NCBI GenBank assembly: GCA_963724825.1
Contig: CAVRWT010000004.1
Span: 104,378-168,377, forward strand
Length of the DNA: 64,000 bases
Reading direction: 5' to 3'
Source of the DNA: JALYNX01 sp963724825
GTDB lineage: Bacteria > Actinomycetota > Acidimicrobiia > Spongiisociales > ZC4RG35
Part shown: one piece after another, positions 36,881 through 46,360 of the stretch
Numbering within the stretch: position 1 is the stretch's first letter
How the letters are laid out: each line of letters opens with the position of its first letter
Position numbers and translations under genes: made by a program
The notes under the pieces: model-generated
Database searches by the model: none
What the model saw: the letters and a program-made list of their open reading frames with translations, nothing else
Told to the model about the DNA's origin: nothing

Positions 36881-37570
36881 TCAGTTTCCAAACGGTCCCA
36901 GGCCGGCGACTAACACACGGCCCAGAAAGACTCCCCCGAGACTGGTGAGGACAGCCAGATATGACAAACCGGTGGCTGCCATCACACCGGCATACGCCGG
37001 ATAGCGCAGCGAAGCGAACACCGCACCCATCAGAACCACCGAAGTCGCCATCAGCACCCAATAGGCCACGGTGGCCCCGCCCGAAGGGAGGCCGGCTACG
37101 GCGAGCACCACGCTGTCGAAGGCCAATCCAACGATCGCGGTCACCGCCAGAGTCTTGAGCGCCCATCTCGGAAGCCGAGGATCGACCAGGTACCAATGCC
37201 CGAGGAGCATCTCACCGGTGACCCCACCGAGCGCCAGCGTGGCTGAGAGAGCGGGCAGCGGGCCTCCCACCTGAATCGCTTGCATCAAGAAGGCGATCCC
37301 CGCCGTTACCTGAAAGATCCCCGACAGCTGGCGATTCCGGGCCCAGATCAGACCCAGTGCAAGAACGATGAGGCCGAATCGCACCCACCAGGTGTCGTCT
37401 CCGAAGGCGGAGCCAAGGCTGACCAGCGCAGCCACCGATCCGGCGACCCAGGTGAAGCCCGGTCCCACGATTCGGGCGAGGGCCACGAGGCCGGAGACAA
37501 GTGCCAGCCCTGCCCCCCACGAGATCAGGATCAGCCCGGGATCGGCGAGGCTTGTGAGGTCGGCGGGCAC
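36881..37570 (-). CDS. Integral membrane protein of unknown function
   Basis: A 229-residue protein with six or seven membrane helices. It starts with GTG at 37570, giving MPADLTSLADPGLILISWG. A central segment GEMLLGHWYLVDPRLPRWALKTL, read as GEMLLGHWYLVDP plus RLPRWALKTL, has a histidine and an aspartate flanking a helix, which may mark a functional site. No Shine-Dalgarno is present, but a TATCAT box lies 8 bases upstream on the coding strand, suggesting a leaderless transcript. It ends 6 bases before pepA, so the two may be cotranscribed. I do not recognise the family. Confidence 0.65.
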   Translation of the reverse strand: MPADLTSLADPGLILISWGAGLALVSGLVALARIVGPGFTWVAGSVAALVSLGSAFGDDTWWVRFGLIVLALGLIWARNRQLSGIFQVTAGIAFLMQAIQVGGPLPALSATLALGGVTGEMLLGHWYLVDPRLPRWALKTLAVTAIVGLAFDSVVLAVAGLPSGGATVAYWVLMATSVVLMGAVFASLRYPAYAGVMAATGLSYLAVLTSLGGVFLGRVLVAGLGPFGN

Positions 37571-37602
37571 GGAGACCGATGATATGGCCGGCCGGCTGGG
37601 AT

Positions 37603-39344
37603 CTAGTCGGCAAAGGCGTACACGTAGGCATCGACACGGTCGCCATCGATGAACGTCGGACGTCCGGTGGTGAGATTTACCAACCCTTCCAGGTCCTCAC
37701 CCGACCGGCTGTCGCTTCCCGGGCTCGACGAGGACCATGAATCTGTCCTCGCCCTGCAGACGATCGACTGCTTCAACGGGATCGAGCCAACTCCTGAAAA
37801 TGTCCGTTGCACACTCGGAGTAGAAGGTCACCTGAGGGCCGTATGAGGTCAAGACCCCGCACGAGGCCCCCTCGGCGTCGGCGGCAACTGCCAGCCCGGC
37901 CGCTTCCATCGGCGCGTTGACGGAGGCGCGGTAATCGACCGACCCCCTGACCGTGGCAGCTGAAAGCGCAAGCGATCCGATCAGAATCACGGCCAGGCCA
38001 ATTGCAACTGAAGGCGCCCAACGTCTCCTCGACTCCGACACCCATGAGTCCACTGCGATGGCGGCGGCGACGAATGTGAGAGCGAGCGGGAAGAATACGA
38101 ATCGCGGCTCACCATGAGAGAGCAATCCCAAGGCGAGGACCTGTAGAAAGGCTGGCACGAGGAGAAAGAGGTAAGGCCGACGTCGATCCCGATCCTTCCA
38201 AGAAGCTACAAGTCCAACAAGGCTTGCAAGGATGGCGAATGGGCCAATGAGGCCGGAGAGCGACCACGGCAACTGATTGGCGTAATCGACAAGGCCCTGC
38301 CCAACGTAGGCGCGCTCGGCGATGCCACCGGTGTAGGTGAGTATCCCCCATGGTTTCCCGGTCAGGTCCACAGCCTCGATCAAATGCGGAATCAGGCCGA
38401 TGATGCCGATCAGCACCACCGCCACCACCGGGCCCGGCCTCTCCCTGACCTTCCGCCACCACAGCACGAGCACGACCACTGCGATCAGGGCGAGGCTGAG
38501 AATCGACTGATACCTGAGGTAGAACGCGGTCCAGGCGAAAGGTAGAAGCCACAGCAGTCGATAGCTGGGACGGTCTCGAATCCCGAACTCCCGCCACACG
38601 ATCACCATGCACCACACAAGCAAAGCGGCAGCAGGGATGTCGCTGAGATACTCGGTGGCGCGACGAAGCATCGACGGCCCGGCAACCACCGCAGTGGCGG
38701 CCAAAGCGGCGACCCTCGGATTGCCAAGGAGACGACCGAGTGCCCACACTCCGGCGGCGAGGCCAAGTACCCCAACCAGCCCGATCATGCGCAGACCGGG
38801 CTCCACCGCACCCGCCTTGAGAACCAGGTAGCCGTAGACCGACATCCCGGTCCCGCGGTGCGGAGCCCACCCCGTGTCAGGGGTCCCTTCCAACCATGAC
38901 TTGGCCTTCACCGCGTATGCCGATTCGTCGTGGCCCAGAGTCCCCCCGTCGACGATCAGCGGCAACAGCACGAAGACGAGGAGCAACGAGGACCACCCCA
39001 CCCCATCGGAACCACGCCCAGTGACCGGTCGGCATTCGCTCACCGGTGTACAGCCACAGCGCCCCCAAAGCTGAGCCAAGGACGACCGAGTACTCCAGCC
39101 ATCCCGACCCGGAGACAAGACCGGAAGCCAGCCCGGCGACACCGACCACGAGTGCTCCACCCGTCTCGAAGCGACGATCGCCCTTCGGGATGAGTCCGAA
39201 CAATGCCCCAGCCATCGCACCGACCAGAAACACCAGACGGGAGCCAGAGACCGCCAGCCCCGACAGCAGGACCACAGCGAAGACGATCACGCCGCCCACC
39301 ACGCCCGTGGCCGCACCTCGGATCAGCGATCGGACTCGGGCCAT
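37603..39344 (-). CDS. Membrane glycosyltransferase-like protein, GT-C type (frameshifts near 39020 and 37725)
   Basis: The N-terminal part from 39344 (MARVRSLIRGAATGVVGG) has about three membrane helices and breaks after HWAWFRWGG near 39020. The main part has the GT-C/ArnT-like first external loop GGTLGHDESAYAVKAKSWLEG (DGGTLGHDESAY, then VKAKSWLEG), with adjacent acidic residues, followed by eight or more helices. Near 37725 it shifts again and ends SGEDLEGLVNLTTGRPTF...DAYVYAFAD at 37603. Joined length is about 580 residues. Such proteins use polyprenyl-phospho-sugars to glycosylate lipids, proteins or polymers outside the membrane. The acceptor is unknown. It is convergent with nothing and divergent from the GT2 gene at 39407. 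Confidence 0.7.
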
Positions 39345-39406
39345 GGATGCGCACCTTACGGATGCATTGCTGGCGAGGACACCGCCTGCCCTGGGAAGAT
39401 GAGCAG

Positions 39407-40358
39407 GTGTCGGAGCAACCAACGCTCGACGTCATCATCCCGGCAGCCAGGGCGTGCGGGGACAGTGGGCGCGGCCATCGATGCCATCCGAGATCAGGAC
39501 TACCCAAACGTCAGCTCCATCGTGGTCGCGACCTCGGACCAGGACACCAGTGAAGTGGCGAGGGCACACGGGGCCTCCGTCGTGCCCAACCCGAGCGGAC
39601 GAACCCCGGATGCCCTCAATCTCGCCCTGGCTGCGGGTCAGGCCGAGATCGTCGCCCGGATCGACGCACACTCCCTGATCCCTGCGGGCTACCTCACCCA
39701 TGCAGTGGAGACCCTCCTGGCGACCGGAGCAGACAATGTCGGAGGCATGCAGGTTCCTCTAGGAGATCACGGCTGGGCCAAGGCAATCGCCGCAGCCATG
39801 ACATCTCCTTTCGGCGCCGGTGATGCCCGACACCGGATCGGCGGCGCTGCCGGGCCTGCGGAAACCGTGTACCTCGGCGTGTTCCGTAGGTCCACTCTGG
39901 AAAGGCTCGGCGGATTCGACGAGAGGTTCGATCGGAACCAGGACTACGAGTTGAACCATCGGATTCGCGAATCCGGCGGCGTGGTGTGGTTCGACCCGGC
40001 CCTTCGTGTCACCTATCGGCCCCGAGGCTCCCTCGGTGCTCTTGCGAGGCAGTATTTCCAATACGGGCAATGGAAAAGGGAGTTCGCCCGGCGATACCCG
40101 GGCTCGTTGCGGTGGCGGCAACTGGCCCCGCCCTCGCTGGTGGTCCTTCTCGCAGTTTCGATCGTCGCCGGGCTCTGGTGGGCCCCGATCTGGGTGCTGC
40201 CGGTCGGTTACCTCGTGGCCCTCTTGCTGATCGGTCTGGTCAAACTCCCAAACCTCGGAGGCGCGGCCCTCGCCATGTCCGCTGCCCTGGCGACGATGCA
40301 CCTCAGCTGGGGTCTTGGGTTTCTGATCGGCCCACCAGGCCGAGATAGAACTTCCTGA
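39407..40358 (+). CDS. Family 2 glycosyltransferase (frameshift near 39450)
   Basis: The true N-terminus is probably VSEQPTLDVIIPAAR from the GTG at 39407, which then shifts near 39450 into AGTVGAAIDAIRDQDYPN. The ATG at 39399 gives an uninterrupted frame but a nonsense N-terminus. The GT-A core has the DXD-like IDAHSLIP and the acceptor region GGFDERFDRNQDYELNHRI, with the ED/QD catalytic motif. Two or three membrane helices close the protein. About 317 residues. It resembles succinoglycan-type transferases (ExoA-like). It overlaps the convergent GT4 gene by 56 bases. Confidence 0.78.
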
Positions 40359-41390
40359 TCTCGGCCTCAGGCCATTGGAATCTCTCCCGCACCATGTCAA
40401 TCTGCGCCATGGCGGCGGCCTTCGCCTCGCCGCGAGAGGCCTCGGTGATCGCTTTCGCCATCGCCTGAGGATCCTGGGGTGGGACCAACCACACCGCATC
40501 AAGATCACCAAGCACTGCTCGGGTGCCGGGGAGGTCGGTGGCCACCACCGGAACACCCATTGCCAGGTATTCGAGAGTCTTGGTGGGCAGCGAGCTCCGA
40601 TAGTTGGCGATGTCTCTCAACGGCGACAGGCCCACTGAAGCCTTGCTAACGGTGCGAAGTGCTTCAGGGTTCGGGACCCGGCCGGTCAGGGTCAGGGCGA
40701 CACCGGCGGTCTGAGCCTGGTCTCGCAACGCAGTCGCCCAACTCGTCATCAAACCGTCCTATTGCGGTCATCGGCACGCCGGCATCCCCGCAAGCTGCCA
40801 GGGCGTCTTCGATTCCCCGTGCTCGAGTGAGATCGCCGAGGTAGACGGCCGATCCGTCACCCTCGGTCACCGCATTGGGGTAGACGCTGGTCCGGGGGTA
40901 GTTGGGGAACACCGGGTGGCGGTCTCCGGTGAACAGCCGCTCGTATCCCGGTTCGGCGAGGGTGAGCACGAGCGATTTCTCGGCCAGGGCGTACAGAGCC
41001 TTTGGCGACCCAACGGAGAATGGGGCGCGTCCAGGTCGGCGCCCACTCCTTGTTCACCACCTGAGCAGGCAGATCCTCATGAACGTCAAAGACGATCGGT
41101 CGATGGCGAAGGAAATGGGCAAGGGCTCCAGCGGGGATGGTTTCTGGATCGTGCAGGATCACCAGCCTCCATTTCGTGCCGAGAATGAGTCGAAGGGCGC
41201 GGAGATTGCGACGGAACCGGCCCCCGCTCAGCGGCACCCAGTCGAGCCCGGATCGATCTGTCGGGCCCGGCTCACGTGTTGCATAGGTGATCGACCCAAC
41301 ACCTTCGAGACTCCGGATCAAACGCTCACGAATTCGGGTGTCGTCTGCGGAATGAACTGTGGTGACGACGAGGATCGCCGCCTCCGTCAC
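40303..41390 (-). CDS. Family 4 glycosyltransferase (frameshifts near 41010 and 40750)
   Basis: The product assembles from three frames. The first, MTEAAILVVTTVHSADDTRIRERL, runs to ILRWVAKGS. The second runs from LTLAEPGYERLFTGDRHPVF to GRFDDEL. The third runs from TSWATALRDQAQTAGVALTLTG to the stop at 40303. Joined, it is a GT-B enzyme of about 360 residues. The donor-site region is in the last part, SLPTKTLEYLAMGVPVVATDLPG, with the E/K pattern of GT4 proteins. The acceptor is unknown. The start overlaps the UDP-sugar dehydrogenase stop by 4 bases, so they form one transcript. Confidence 0.8.
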
Positions 41391-42682
41391 AGAGCCTCCA
41401 CGTTTGGTGCCGATATCCCGAGACGGCGGTACACGCCTCTGGAGTCGAAGACCAGAGGAACATCCCGGGCGATGGCCGAATACGGCAGGTCGGCGTGATC
41501 GGTCAGGATCGCGGCGAGATCGAAGCCGGAGAGACCGTCCGCGGGATCAGCGGGCACGAATCCCAACGCCTCGATGCGCTCTGGGGTCAAATGGGGATCG
41601 AGCACGGCAACCTCTGCTCCGCGCCCCACGAGACGTTGCGCCACATCGACGGACGCAGACTCGCGGTCGTCTGAGACATTTGGCTTGTAGGCGACGCCCA
41701 CCACCAGGATCCTGCTGCCAAGCACCGCTTTGCCAGCCGAATTGAGCAAGTCGGCGATCCGCTGGGCGGTGTATTCGGGCATCGCGGTATTGACCTGATC
41801 GGCGGTCTCGATGAACCGGGTCGCAAAGTTGGCCTCTCTGGCTCGCCATGCCAGGTACTGGGGGTCGAGCGGAATGCAGTGGCCCCCAACTCCTGGCCCC
41901 GGATAGAAGGCCTGGAATCCGAACGGCTTAGTCGCCGCGGCGTCCACCACCTCCCAGATGTCTATGTCCAGCTCGTGACTGAGTTGGGCGATCTCGTTGA
42001 TCAGCCCGATGTTGACTGCGCGGTAGGTGTTCTCGAGCAGCTTGGACAACTCGGCGGCCCGTGCGGAACTGACTCGATGCACCGAAGGGACAAGCCGTCG
42101 GTAGGCGGCCTCGGCGACATCACCCGAAGCCGACGTGACCCCACCAACCACCTTTGGAATGTCACCGGTCTTCATGTCATCGCCGGGCGAGACCCGTTCC
42201 GGGGAGAAGGCCACCCACACCTCCTCGTCGAGGGTGAGACCCGCCCTCTCCACTGCAGGGACCAGGTAGTCCTCAGTCGTGCCCGGGTAGGTAGTCGACT
42301 CCAGCGAGATCAACTGCCCTGGCCGGGCAATAGCAGCGACCGTGTCGGCGGCTGCTTCGATGTAGGAGAGGTCCGGCTGACGGTTTCGACCCAGAGGGCT
42401 GGGCACACAGATGAAGATCGCATCGGCCTCAGCCAGAATCTCGGGGTCCGTGGTGAACCTGGCTCCCAAGCCGATCGCGGCCGAAAGCGCCTCGTCGGAG
42501 ACGTCATCGATCGGTGAATGGCCCGCCGAGAGTTGGCGGACCTTGGACTCCGAAACGTCGAACCCGATCGCGTCCAACCCGTTGTTCACCGCAGTCACCA
42601 GCAATGGCAGGCCCACGTATCCGAGGCCGATGACCCCTGCAGTCCACCGCTCTTCGGCGAAGAAAGTTGCCCGGTCGCTCAC
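41387..42682 (-). CDS. UDP-N-acetylhexosamine dehydrogenase (WbpA/WecC-like)
   Basis: A 431-residue nucleotide-sugar 6-dehydrogenase. The Rossmann motif GVIGLGYVGLPL is at 16-27, the SPERVSPGDD signature at 160-169 marks the HexNAc branch (WbpA, WecC, TviB) rather than Ugd, and the catalytic Cys269 lies in GPGVGGHCIPLDP. It would oxidise UDP-GlcNAc or a related sugar to the uronic acid. The frame is open to 42859, but the conserved N-terminus fits a GTG start at 42682 (VSDRATFFAEERW). It is 22 bases downstream of the SpoIID-like gene and overlaps the GT4 gene by 4 bases. Confidence 0.9.
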   Translation of the reverse strand: MSDRATFFAEERWTAGVIGLGYVGLPLLVTAVNNGLDAIGFDVSESKVRQLSAGHSPIDDVSDEALSAAIGLGARFTTDPEILAEADAIFICVPSPLGRNRQPDLSYIEAAADTVAAIARPGQLISLESTTYPGTTEDYLVPAVERAGLTLDEEVWVAFSPERVSPGDDMKTGDIPKVVGGVTSASGDVAEAAYRRLVPSVHRVSSARAAELSKLLENTYRAVNIGLINEIAQLSHELDIDIWEVVDAAATKPFGFQAFYPGPGVGGHCIPLDPQYLAWRAREANFATRFIETADQVNTAMPEYTAQRIADLLNSAGKAVLGSRILVVGVAYKPNVSDDRESASVDVAQRLVGRGAEVAVLDPHLTPERIEALGFVPADPADGLSGFDLAAILTDHADLPYSAIARDVPLVFDSRGVYRRLGISAPNVEAL

Positions 42683-42704
42683 TGCCGAGGGATGGTAGGA
42701 CCGG

Positions 42705-44567
42705 TCACGACCCCCAAGCCCGCTTGAAGAACGCAGCCATCTGGCCCCTGGTGACCAGGTCCTTGGGGCAGAATCTGTTGTTGGTCGGCGGGTTGCAACC
42801 CAGCGTGATTCCGGCCGCCGCGATCTTGTCGATGGCGCCCTCGAATTGTGAGCTCTCATCGTCGATGAAGTGATCGATGCTCGAGTTGGGCAGGGCGAGG
42901 GTTCGAGCCAGGAAAGCTGCCATCTGCTCCCGGGGGATGTTCTGACTCCCGCAGTAGCGGTTGGGGCCGCAACCCTGGGTGATCCCTGCCTCGAAAAGAC
43001 GATTGGCAGCGCTCTCGTAGAACTCGCCGGTGTCGTCGGTGAAATGATCGCCCTTCGGAACCGGCAGGCTCATCACCCGTGAGATGAACACCGCCATCTC
43101 CCCCCGGGTCACGTTGGCGTTGGGGCAATAGAGGGTGTTGGTCGGCGGGTTGCACCCCATCGTTATCTCCTCGAACGCCATCCATTTGATGGCGTCTTCG
43201 AAGATGTTTCCGTCGATGTCGTTGAACCCTGGAGGGTCGGTCACGGCGCTGATGTAGGGCGAAACTCGCACCGGTTGGCCGTCGGCCCTGAAGCCGTAGG
43301 CGTTGAGCAGCGCCCGGACCTGGGTGCCGTTGAGGTCGGTGGTCACCGCAACCCCGCCGTCCTTGCCGCTGAACCGGACGACGGCTCCTGGAGGCCCGGC
43401 AATGAGTTGACCGGTGTACATCTTGTCCCACCCCAGATAGGTGGCCACGTCGGCGGTGTTGACCAGGATGGTCCAATGCGCCAGGGGGTTCACCGGCTCC
43501 ACCGACCACGAATCCTCGACCGAGCGCAGCCAGGGCAGCGCCGGCAGGCCCCAGACGTCTTCGTTGTTCTCGCTCGCTCCCCCGTTGGATGAGGAGTAAT
43601 ACGCCTTGGCGATGTCCAAGGCATAGGTGGACTGGGGATGGGTGATTATGTCGGTCGCCGTGGCGTTCACCGCCGCCACCCAGGCTGCCCCACCATTCGC
43701 AGGATCCTCTTTGCTCCATCCGGCATACGCCTGATCGGCGGTTGTCGATTTGAGATGACATCCACAACTGGAGAGGGTCGTGGTCCCGCTTGCTCCACCA
43801 CGCTCCACCGCGGTGGCGACGGCGAAGCTGCGTCCGATGATGGCCTGGGCCTTGAGCGCCTCGGAGGGCCACGACGATGGCACCTCGGCCAGCCCGTAGA
43901 GGTATTGCTCCAGATCGAGAGCAACTACGGCATGGAAGCCGGCGGCGGAGTCGGTGAAGCGGAGCTCACCCCGTGCATACGACTTGCCGTTGACCACATA
44001 GCGAACCGCGGTGTCGGCAGCCTTGGTCAGCTTGGCGTCGCATGGGCCCCAACCAAGGTTCCCGGCGGCCGGGACCGGGTCTGTCTTGCGAAAGCGACAC
44101 TGGTTCGGATCATCCGCGAACCGTTCGAACCTCCAGATCTCGCCGGGGTCGATCGTGACATCGGCAAACCCCACCGGCCCTCGAGGCTCGTTCGGCGGGC
44201 TAACCGGCGGGCAGCTGCTGGCCGGTTGGCAGATGGTCAGTGGCCCGCCGACCGCCCCCAGAGTGACCGTGGTGGTGTTGGAGACCAGGCCGACCAGGAG
44301 CTTGTTGGCTTGGGTCGTCCAGTGGGTGCCGGGCACCGACCCGATCGAGGTTCCCGCGTAATAGAACTGCAGGATCTGAGTGGCGTTTCGCCCGTCCTGG
44401 GCCTGTGCCAGAGCGCCATATTGGGAGAGGCCGACGCCATGTCCCCATCCGCCACCCTCGAATTCCCAGTCGTCGATGTCCGCCATCGCCGGGAAAGCAA
44501 CCGAGAGCAGGCCGAGAATGGTCGCGAAAACGACGATTGAGCGTTGCACCCTCACAATCGGCACCAT
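42705..44567 (-). CDS. Secreted SpoIID/LytB-domain protein with three SLH-like Cys repeats
   Basis: A 620-residue exported protein. MVPIVRVQRSIVVFATILGL begins a signal peptide cleaved near AFPAMA. The SpoIID-type motif GGGWGHGVGLSQYGA is at residues 38-52, at the N-terminus rather than in its usual late position. The SpoIID core follows (GELRFTDSAAGFHAV, LDLEQYLYGLAEVPSSWPSEALKAQAI, AAWVAAVNAT). SpoIID cleaves denuded peptidoglycan glycan strands; the catalytic Glu equivalent is in GLAEVPSSWP. Residues about 447-620 are three repeats with a GC-NPPTN-xx-CP core. The frame is open to 44675, but the signal peptide fixes the start at 44567. It ends AFFKRAWGS. Probably a surface-anchored wall enzyme. 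Confidence 0.85.
   Translation of the reverse strand: MVPIVRVQRSIVVFATILGLLSVAFPAMADIDDWEFEGGGWGHGVGLSQYGALAQAQDGRNATQILQFYYAGTSIGSVPGTHWTTQANKLLVGLVSNTTTVTLGAVGGPLTICQPASSCPPVSPPNEPRGPVGFADVTIDPGEIWRFERFADDPNQCRFRKTDPVPAAGNLGWGPCDAKLTKAADTAVRYVVNGKSYARGELRFTDSAAGFHAVVALDLEQYLYGLAEVPSSWPSEALKAQAIIGRSFAVATAVERGGASGTTTLSSCGCHLKSTTADQAYAGWSKEDPANGGAAWVAAVNATATDIITHPQSTYALDIAKAYYSSSNGGASENNEDVWGLPALPWLRSVEDSWSVEPVNPLAHWTILVNTADVATYLGWDKMYTGQLIAGPPGAVVRFSGKDGGVAVTTDLNGTQVRALLNAYGFRADGQPVRVSPYISAVTDPPGFNDIDGNIFEDAIKWMAFEEITMGCNPPTNTLYCPNANVTRGEMAVFISRVMSLPVPKGDHFTDDTGEFYESAANRLFEAGITQGCGPNRYCGSQNIPREQMAAFLARTLALPNSSIDHFIDDESSQFEGAIDKIAAAGITLGCNPPTNNRFCPKDLVTRGQMAAFFKRAWGS
42708..43226 (-). repeat. 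Three SLH-like cysteine-pair repeats in the SpoIID-like protein
   Basis: Each unit is 54-61 residues and follows F-x-D-D...F-E-x-A-I...A-G-I-T-x-G-C-N-P-P-T-N-x-x-x-C-P...T-R-G-x-M-A-x-F. The middle unit is a shorter variant with GCGPNRYCG. The frame resembles the S-layer homology domain with two added cysteines. The third unit is about 80 % identical in DNA, in inverted orientation, to 48018-48130. Confidence 0.85.
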
Positions 44568-44598
44568 CGGCCTTCGGGCATGGTGCCTGAAGGAAATA

Positions 44599-46301
44599 TC
44601 AACCACCCACCAGGCGGTAGATGGCACCATCGTGAATCGAGACCGCGAGCAATTCGCCGTCGGCATCGGGGGCAAACGACACGAAACCCGTCATGCGAAG
44701 TCTCGAACTGAGGTCACGTGATTCGACCGGCTTGCCATTGAGGAGCCGGAATCCGCGGACCATCCCGGAGCCGTAGTCGGCGTAGATGTAGTACTGGCTC
44801 AGCGATCGCACCGTGGGACCGCGATAGACGACGCCGCCGGTCACGGTCGACCCCTCCGACCTCCCGTACTCGGCCACAGGCATGGTCAGACCGGACTTGG
44901 AGCAGCTCGGGTCGTTGTCATTTGGGTTGCAAACGCGTCCCTTCATACCGGGACCAGCCGAAGTCATAACCGACCGGGTTGAGGCGAACGACGTCGACTT
45001 CTTCCCGGGCGCCCTGACCGACGTCACCGATGTAGAGGTTGCCGTTGTCCATCGACCACCGCCATGGGTTGCGCAGGCCGGAGGCCCAGATCTCGTCCCG
45101 CCCGGGTGCGCCCACATACGGGTTATCGGAGGGAATCTCGTACGGAGTCGCCCCGTCGACGTCGAGGCGGAGCATCTTGCCGAACAGAGTGTTCAGGTTG
45201 CGAGACCGCCCCGAGGGATCGTTGCCCCCGCCTCCGTCGCCGATGCTCAGATAGAGGTAGCCATCCAGCCCAAAGGAGACGAACCCCCCGTTGTGGTTGC
45301 TCGCCGGGTGATCGACCGCGAGCAGCACACGTGGCGAGGAGGCGGTCTGGAGGTCGGCTGCGATGTCGAATTCGACCAGATAGTTGGTGTGGTCCCCACT
45401 CCCGCCCGAGCGGAGCGGTCCGGAGTACCAGGCGAACATTCGACGATCGGTCGGGTAACCGGGATGGAGCGCCATCGACAGGAACCCGCGCTCCAGCACT
45501 GAAGAAGACCGAGCTGCGGATGTCGAGGAAGGGTTGAGGCTGCAGGGCACCGTTCTGGAAGATCCGGACCAGCCCGCTTTGCTCGGCAATGAGCAGCCGG
45601 TCCTCTCCCGGTGGGTTGAGCACCTGGATCGGGGTATCGAGCCCGTCGACTACCAGATCCCAATCCAACGCCGGGCGAGCCGACGGCTTCGTGGCGGTCA
45701 AGTGCATGGCCCTGGTCAGGAGGGTGGCCATTTCGCCTCTGGTGAGGACCCGGTTCGGACAGAATCGATTGTTGGTCGGTGGGTTGCATCCAACCGTGAT
45801 TCCAGCCTCGGCGATTCGGTTGATCGAGCCTTCGAGAACATGTCCGTTGTCATCGATGAAGAAGTCATGCCCCGATACCGGCAATCCAAACGCCCTCGAG
45901 ATGAAGGCGGCGGCCTCGGCTCGGGTCAGATTGCGGTCCGGGCAGAACCGGTTGTTCGTGGGAGGGTTGCAACCCTGGGTGATCCCGGCATCGGCCAAGC
46001 GGTTGATCGCCCCCTCCAGAATGTGCCCGTTGTCGTCGACGAAATGATTGGTGCTCGAAGCCGGCAGAGACAAGGCCCTGGAAATCATCGTCGCCATTTC
46101 TGCCCTGGTCAGCAGCCGATCAGGGCAGAACCGGTCGTTGAAAGGTGGATTGCAACCGACCGTGATCCCCTCGAGGGCGACTGCCTCGATTCCACCTTCG
46201 TGGACGCTTCCGTCGTCGTCGATGAAGGTTCCTCCCGGGGCAAGTGCGGCCGTCGGGAGCAACGCGACCAACAAAGCGAAGGTTGCGAGGGAGGACATCA
46301 A
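44599..46301 (-). CDS. Secreted sugar-dehydrogenase-like beta-propeller with N-terminal SLH-like repeats (frameshifts near 45490 and 44945)
   Basis: From 46301, MMSSLATFALLVALLPTAALA is a signal peptide. Residues 26-201 are three SLH-like Cys repeats. Then comes a beta-propeller of the PQQ-dependent glucose/sorbosone dehydrogenase family: LDTPIQVLNPPGEDRLLIAEQSGLVRIF (split by the usual turn), a shift near 45490 into ERGFLSMALHPGYPTD, then NGGFVSFGLDGYLYLSIGDGG with the family's His/Gly-rich signature, and EIWASGLRNPWRWS. A second shift near 44945 joins GWSRYEGTR to VCNPNDNDPSCSKSG. About 567 residues. The family oxidises sugars at the cell surface with PQQ, but some members have lost that activity. 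It is divergent from the subtilase gene. Confidence 0.82.
45699..46226 (-). repeat. Three SLH-like cysteine-pair repeats, N-terminal in the propeller protein
   Basis: Residues 26-201 hold three units of about 60 residues with cores GCNPPFNDRFCP, GCNPPTNNRFCP and GCNPPTNNRFCP, each followed by an (L/V)TR(A/G)E segment. Unlike the other three proteins, the module is N-terminal and all units are of the long type. Confidence 0.85.
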
Positions 46302-46345
46302 CCCGCACCAAGGTAACCGCTTATCCCGGCAAAGCCAGAAAGTCT

Positions 46346-46351
46346 GGGAGG
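46346..46351 (+). promoter_or_regulatory. Ribosome binding site of the subtilase gene
   Basis: GGGAGG lies 9 bases before the ATG at 46361. It places the start 117 bases inside the longer open frame that begins at 46244, and the signal-like sequence that follows agrees. Confidence 0.7.
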
Positions 46352-46360
46352 ATTGACCCG

